NCBI GenBank assembly: GCA_945878725.1
Contig: CAMCTY010000015.1
Location: forward strand, 1-41,630
Direction: 5' to 3'
Length of the DNA stretch: 41,630 bases
Source: Bifidobacterium breve
GTDB taxonomy: Bacteria; Actinomycetota; Acidimicrobiia; Acidimicrobiales; Acidimicrobilacustridaceae
Under the pieces are notes generated by a model that had not been told where the DNA came from, searched no databases, and saw only the letters and a program-made list of their open reading frames with translations. Positions 40,279-41,630 of the stretch are shown here, piece after piece; position 1 is the first letter of the stretch, and each line of letters begins with the position of its first letter. Position numbers and translations under genes: made by a program.

Positions 40279-41427
40279 TCAGGCGATAGCGCCTACCGCC
40301 CTCAACGCAGCGAGGGCCGCCGCATCAGCGACTCCCCATTCCGCAAGGACTTCGTCCGTGTGTTGACCAGGGTGTGACGGCGGTCGCTGGATCTCGGCCG
40401 ACGTGCGCGAGAACCGCGGTGCCGGGGCCGGTTGGACGACGCCGGCGTTCTCGACGAATGCCTTGCGCTGCACCATGTGCTCATTCGTCGTGGCCTCACC
40501 CAGCGAGAGGATCGGGGCGACGCACGCATCGGAACCCTCGAAGATCGTCGCCCACTCGTCGCGGGTCTTCGTGATGATCACAGCGGCGAGACGTTCCTTA
40601 AGGATCGGCCACATTGATCGATCGTTCTGCTTGGCGAAGTCAGGGTCACCGGCGAGCCCGGTCTTTTCCAGAAGCTCGGCGTAGAACTGCGGTTCGATCG
40701 CCCCGACCGACAGGAACTTTCCGTCGGAACATTCGTAGACCTCGTAGTAATGCGCGCCGGTGTCGAGCATGTTGACGCCACGCTCATCGGTCCAGATACC
40801 CATGGCCATGAAGCCGTGCATGAACGTCGTGAGGATTGCGGTGCCGTCGACCATCGCGGCATCGACGACCTGGCCCTTGCCCGACATGCGCGCTTCGATG
40901 ATTCCGCAGGCGATACCGAATGCCAGCAACATCCCACCGCCACCGAAGTCGCCAACCAGGTTGAGCGGCGGCTGCGGGCGCTCATCGGGCCGTCCGATTG
41001 CGCCCAGTGCCCCGGCGATTGCGATGTAGTTCATGTCGTGTCCGGCCATATGCGCCATCGGTCCGTCTTGGCCCCAACCGGTCATGCGCCCATAGACCAG
41101 CTTCGGGTTGCGGGCGAGACAATCATCCGGTCCGATACCGAGGCGCTCAGTCACCCCGGGGCGGAAACCCTCGATAAGAGCATCGGCGTTCTCGACCAGC
41201 TTGAGAACCGTCTCGACCCCCTCGGGATTCTTGAGATCGACAGCGATCGACCGACGACCGCGGTTCATGACATCTTTCGGCGGTGTGGCCGGGTCTCCGC
41301 CGTACACAGCGCCAGCACGATCAACACGGATCACATCCGCGCCCATGTCGGCCAGCATCATCGCGGCGAAGGGACCTGGGCCGATGCCCGCAATCTCGAC
41401 GACGCGCACTCCAGAAAGTGGTCCCAT
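40279..41427 (-). CDS. CoA transferase family III, alpha-methylacyl-CoA racemase-like
   Basis: 382-aa CaiB/BaiF-type protein. [20 protein letters not shown] and [14 protein letters not shown] at the N-terminus are typical of alpha-methylacyl-CoA racemases, as are RKSIAVDLK-like ([13 protein letters not shown]) and [19 protein letters not shown], containing the catalytic His, then [17 protein letters not shown] with the catalytic Asp; a Glu near [19 protein letters not shown] completes the site. It would epimerise branched acyl-CoA or sterol side-chain CoA esters. A purine-rich GAGAGAAGAA precedes the ATG. The window's neighbour to the right is an alpha/beta hydrolase on the same strand. Confidence 0.93.
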   Translation of the reverse strand: MGPLSGVRVVEIAGIGPGPFAAMMLADMGADVIRVDRAGAVYGGDPATPPKDVMNRGRRSIAVDLKNPEGVETVLKLVENADALIEGFRPGVTERLGIGPDDCLARNPKLVYGRMTGWGQDGPMAHMAGHDMNYIAIAGALGAIGRPDERPQPPLNLVGDFGGGGMLLAFGIACGIIEARMSGKGQVVDAAMVDGTAILTTFMHGFMAMGIWTDERGVNMLDTGAHYYEVYECSDGKFLSVGAIEPQFYAELLEKTGLAGDPDFAKQNDRSMWPILKERLAAVIITKTRDEWATIFEGSDACVAPILSLGEATTNEHMVQRKAFVENAGVVQPAPAPRFSRTSAEIQRPPSHPGQHTDEVLAEWGVADAAALAALRAVGAIA

Positions 41428-41468
41428 TGTTCTTCTCTCGATTCGATTCGAAAATTCAGACGGAATTG

Positions 41469-41630
41469 TCAGACGGAGCGTGCGGCCATTGCCGTCACGT
41501 GATGAATCACAGTCGCCCAGTAGTAGCTGGGCAGATCATGGCCCATACCTTCGAGCCGCAGAAATTCCGAACCGGCGAGGCTCTCAGCCGTGCGCTCGCC
41601 GCCGCTGATGGTGACGAGCGGATCGATCTC
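41469..41630 (-). CDS. C-terminal end of an alpha/beta hydrolase (partial)
   Basis: 53 codons read from the window edge to a TGA at 41469-41471. The segment [20 protein letters not shown] has the late catalytic His of alpha/beta hydrolases in the frequent GMGHDLP context, followed by a closing helix [13 protein letters not shown]. The N-terminal part with the nucleophile is outside the window. It lies 41 nt upstream of the CoA transferase on the same strand and may share its transcript. Confidence 0.7.
   Translation of the reverse strand, partial: EIDPLVTISGGERTAESLAGSEFLRLEGMGHDLPSYYWATVIHHVTAMAARSV

Overview
The window looks like a chromosomal segment of a GC-rich (about 60% by eye) actinobacterium, probably of the Acidimicrobiia type. 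This rests on gene content and protein style, not on a database search. Supporting signs are a long conserved translation/cell-envelope cluster with the actinobacterial partners DUF2469, a SepIVA-like coiled-coil protein and DUF177. Thiol chemistry of the mycothiol type (an Rv2466c-like DsbA protein, a mycoredoxin-like glutaredoxin, a Mca/MshB-like deacetylase), a GTP-type PEP carboxykinase, frequent GTG starts and start codons placed 6-8 nt after a TANNNT -10 hexamer (leaderless transcripts) point the same way.

Left part (1-8031): mixed accessory metabolism on both strands. It holds the end of a sulfotransferase, an amidase, methylglyoxal synthase, an SDR oxidoreductase, a GT39-like membrane glycosyltransferase, a SnoaL-like protein, a zinc alcohol dehydrogenase, a glutaredoxin/DsbA-like pair and a divergent TetR regulator.

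Centre (8036-32207): almost everything is on the minus strand and housekeeping. In transcription order (right to left) it holds a DAK2/FakA-like kinase, recG, rsmD-coaD-sepIVA-like-DUF177-rpmF-plsX, acpP-rnc-mutM-smc, a response regulator/histidine kinase/HtrA protease set, ftsY-small His-rich membrane protein-ffh, rpsP-khpA-rimM-trmD, and rplS-DUF2469-yraN. Many junctions are 1-8 nt stop/start overlaps, so translational coupling is likely. A short break at 27020-28375 carries a zinc-ribbon miniprotein, a SnoaL-like protein and an alpha/beta hydrolase, each with its own leaderless-type promoter.

Right part (32273-41630): rpmB with a small cold-shock-like protein, pckG closed by a very strong hairpin, an unknown VOC-like protein, a monooxygenase-domain/membrane-protein pair, and an apparent operon of map, an unknown 103-aa protein and a two-gene ABC exporter. 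It ends with a LmbE/Mca-like deacetylase, an alpha-methylacyl-CoA racemase-like CoA transferase and the end of an alpha/beta hydrolase.

The most unusual points are the His/Glu-rich membrane protein translated between the two SRP GTPase genes, and the MprAB-PepD-like envelope-stress set between smc and ftsY with a direct-repeat operator candidate before the protease. Others are overlapping divergent leaderless promoters at 27020-27044, a 12-bp triple repeat in the acpP leader and hairpins in front of rplS. I saw no tRNA, rRNA, IS element, CRISPR array, integrase or phage gene. No gene-free stretch exceeds 300 bases; the longest, 2032-2289, holds only a terminator-like hairpin and the SDR ribosome binding site.
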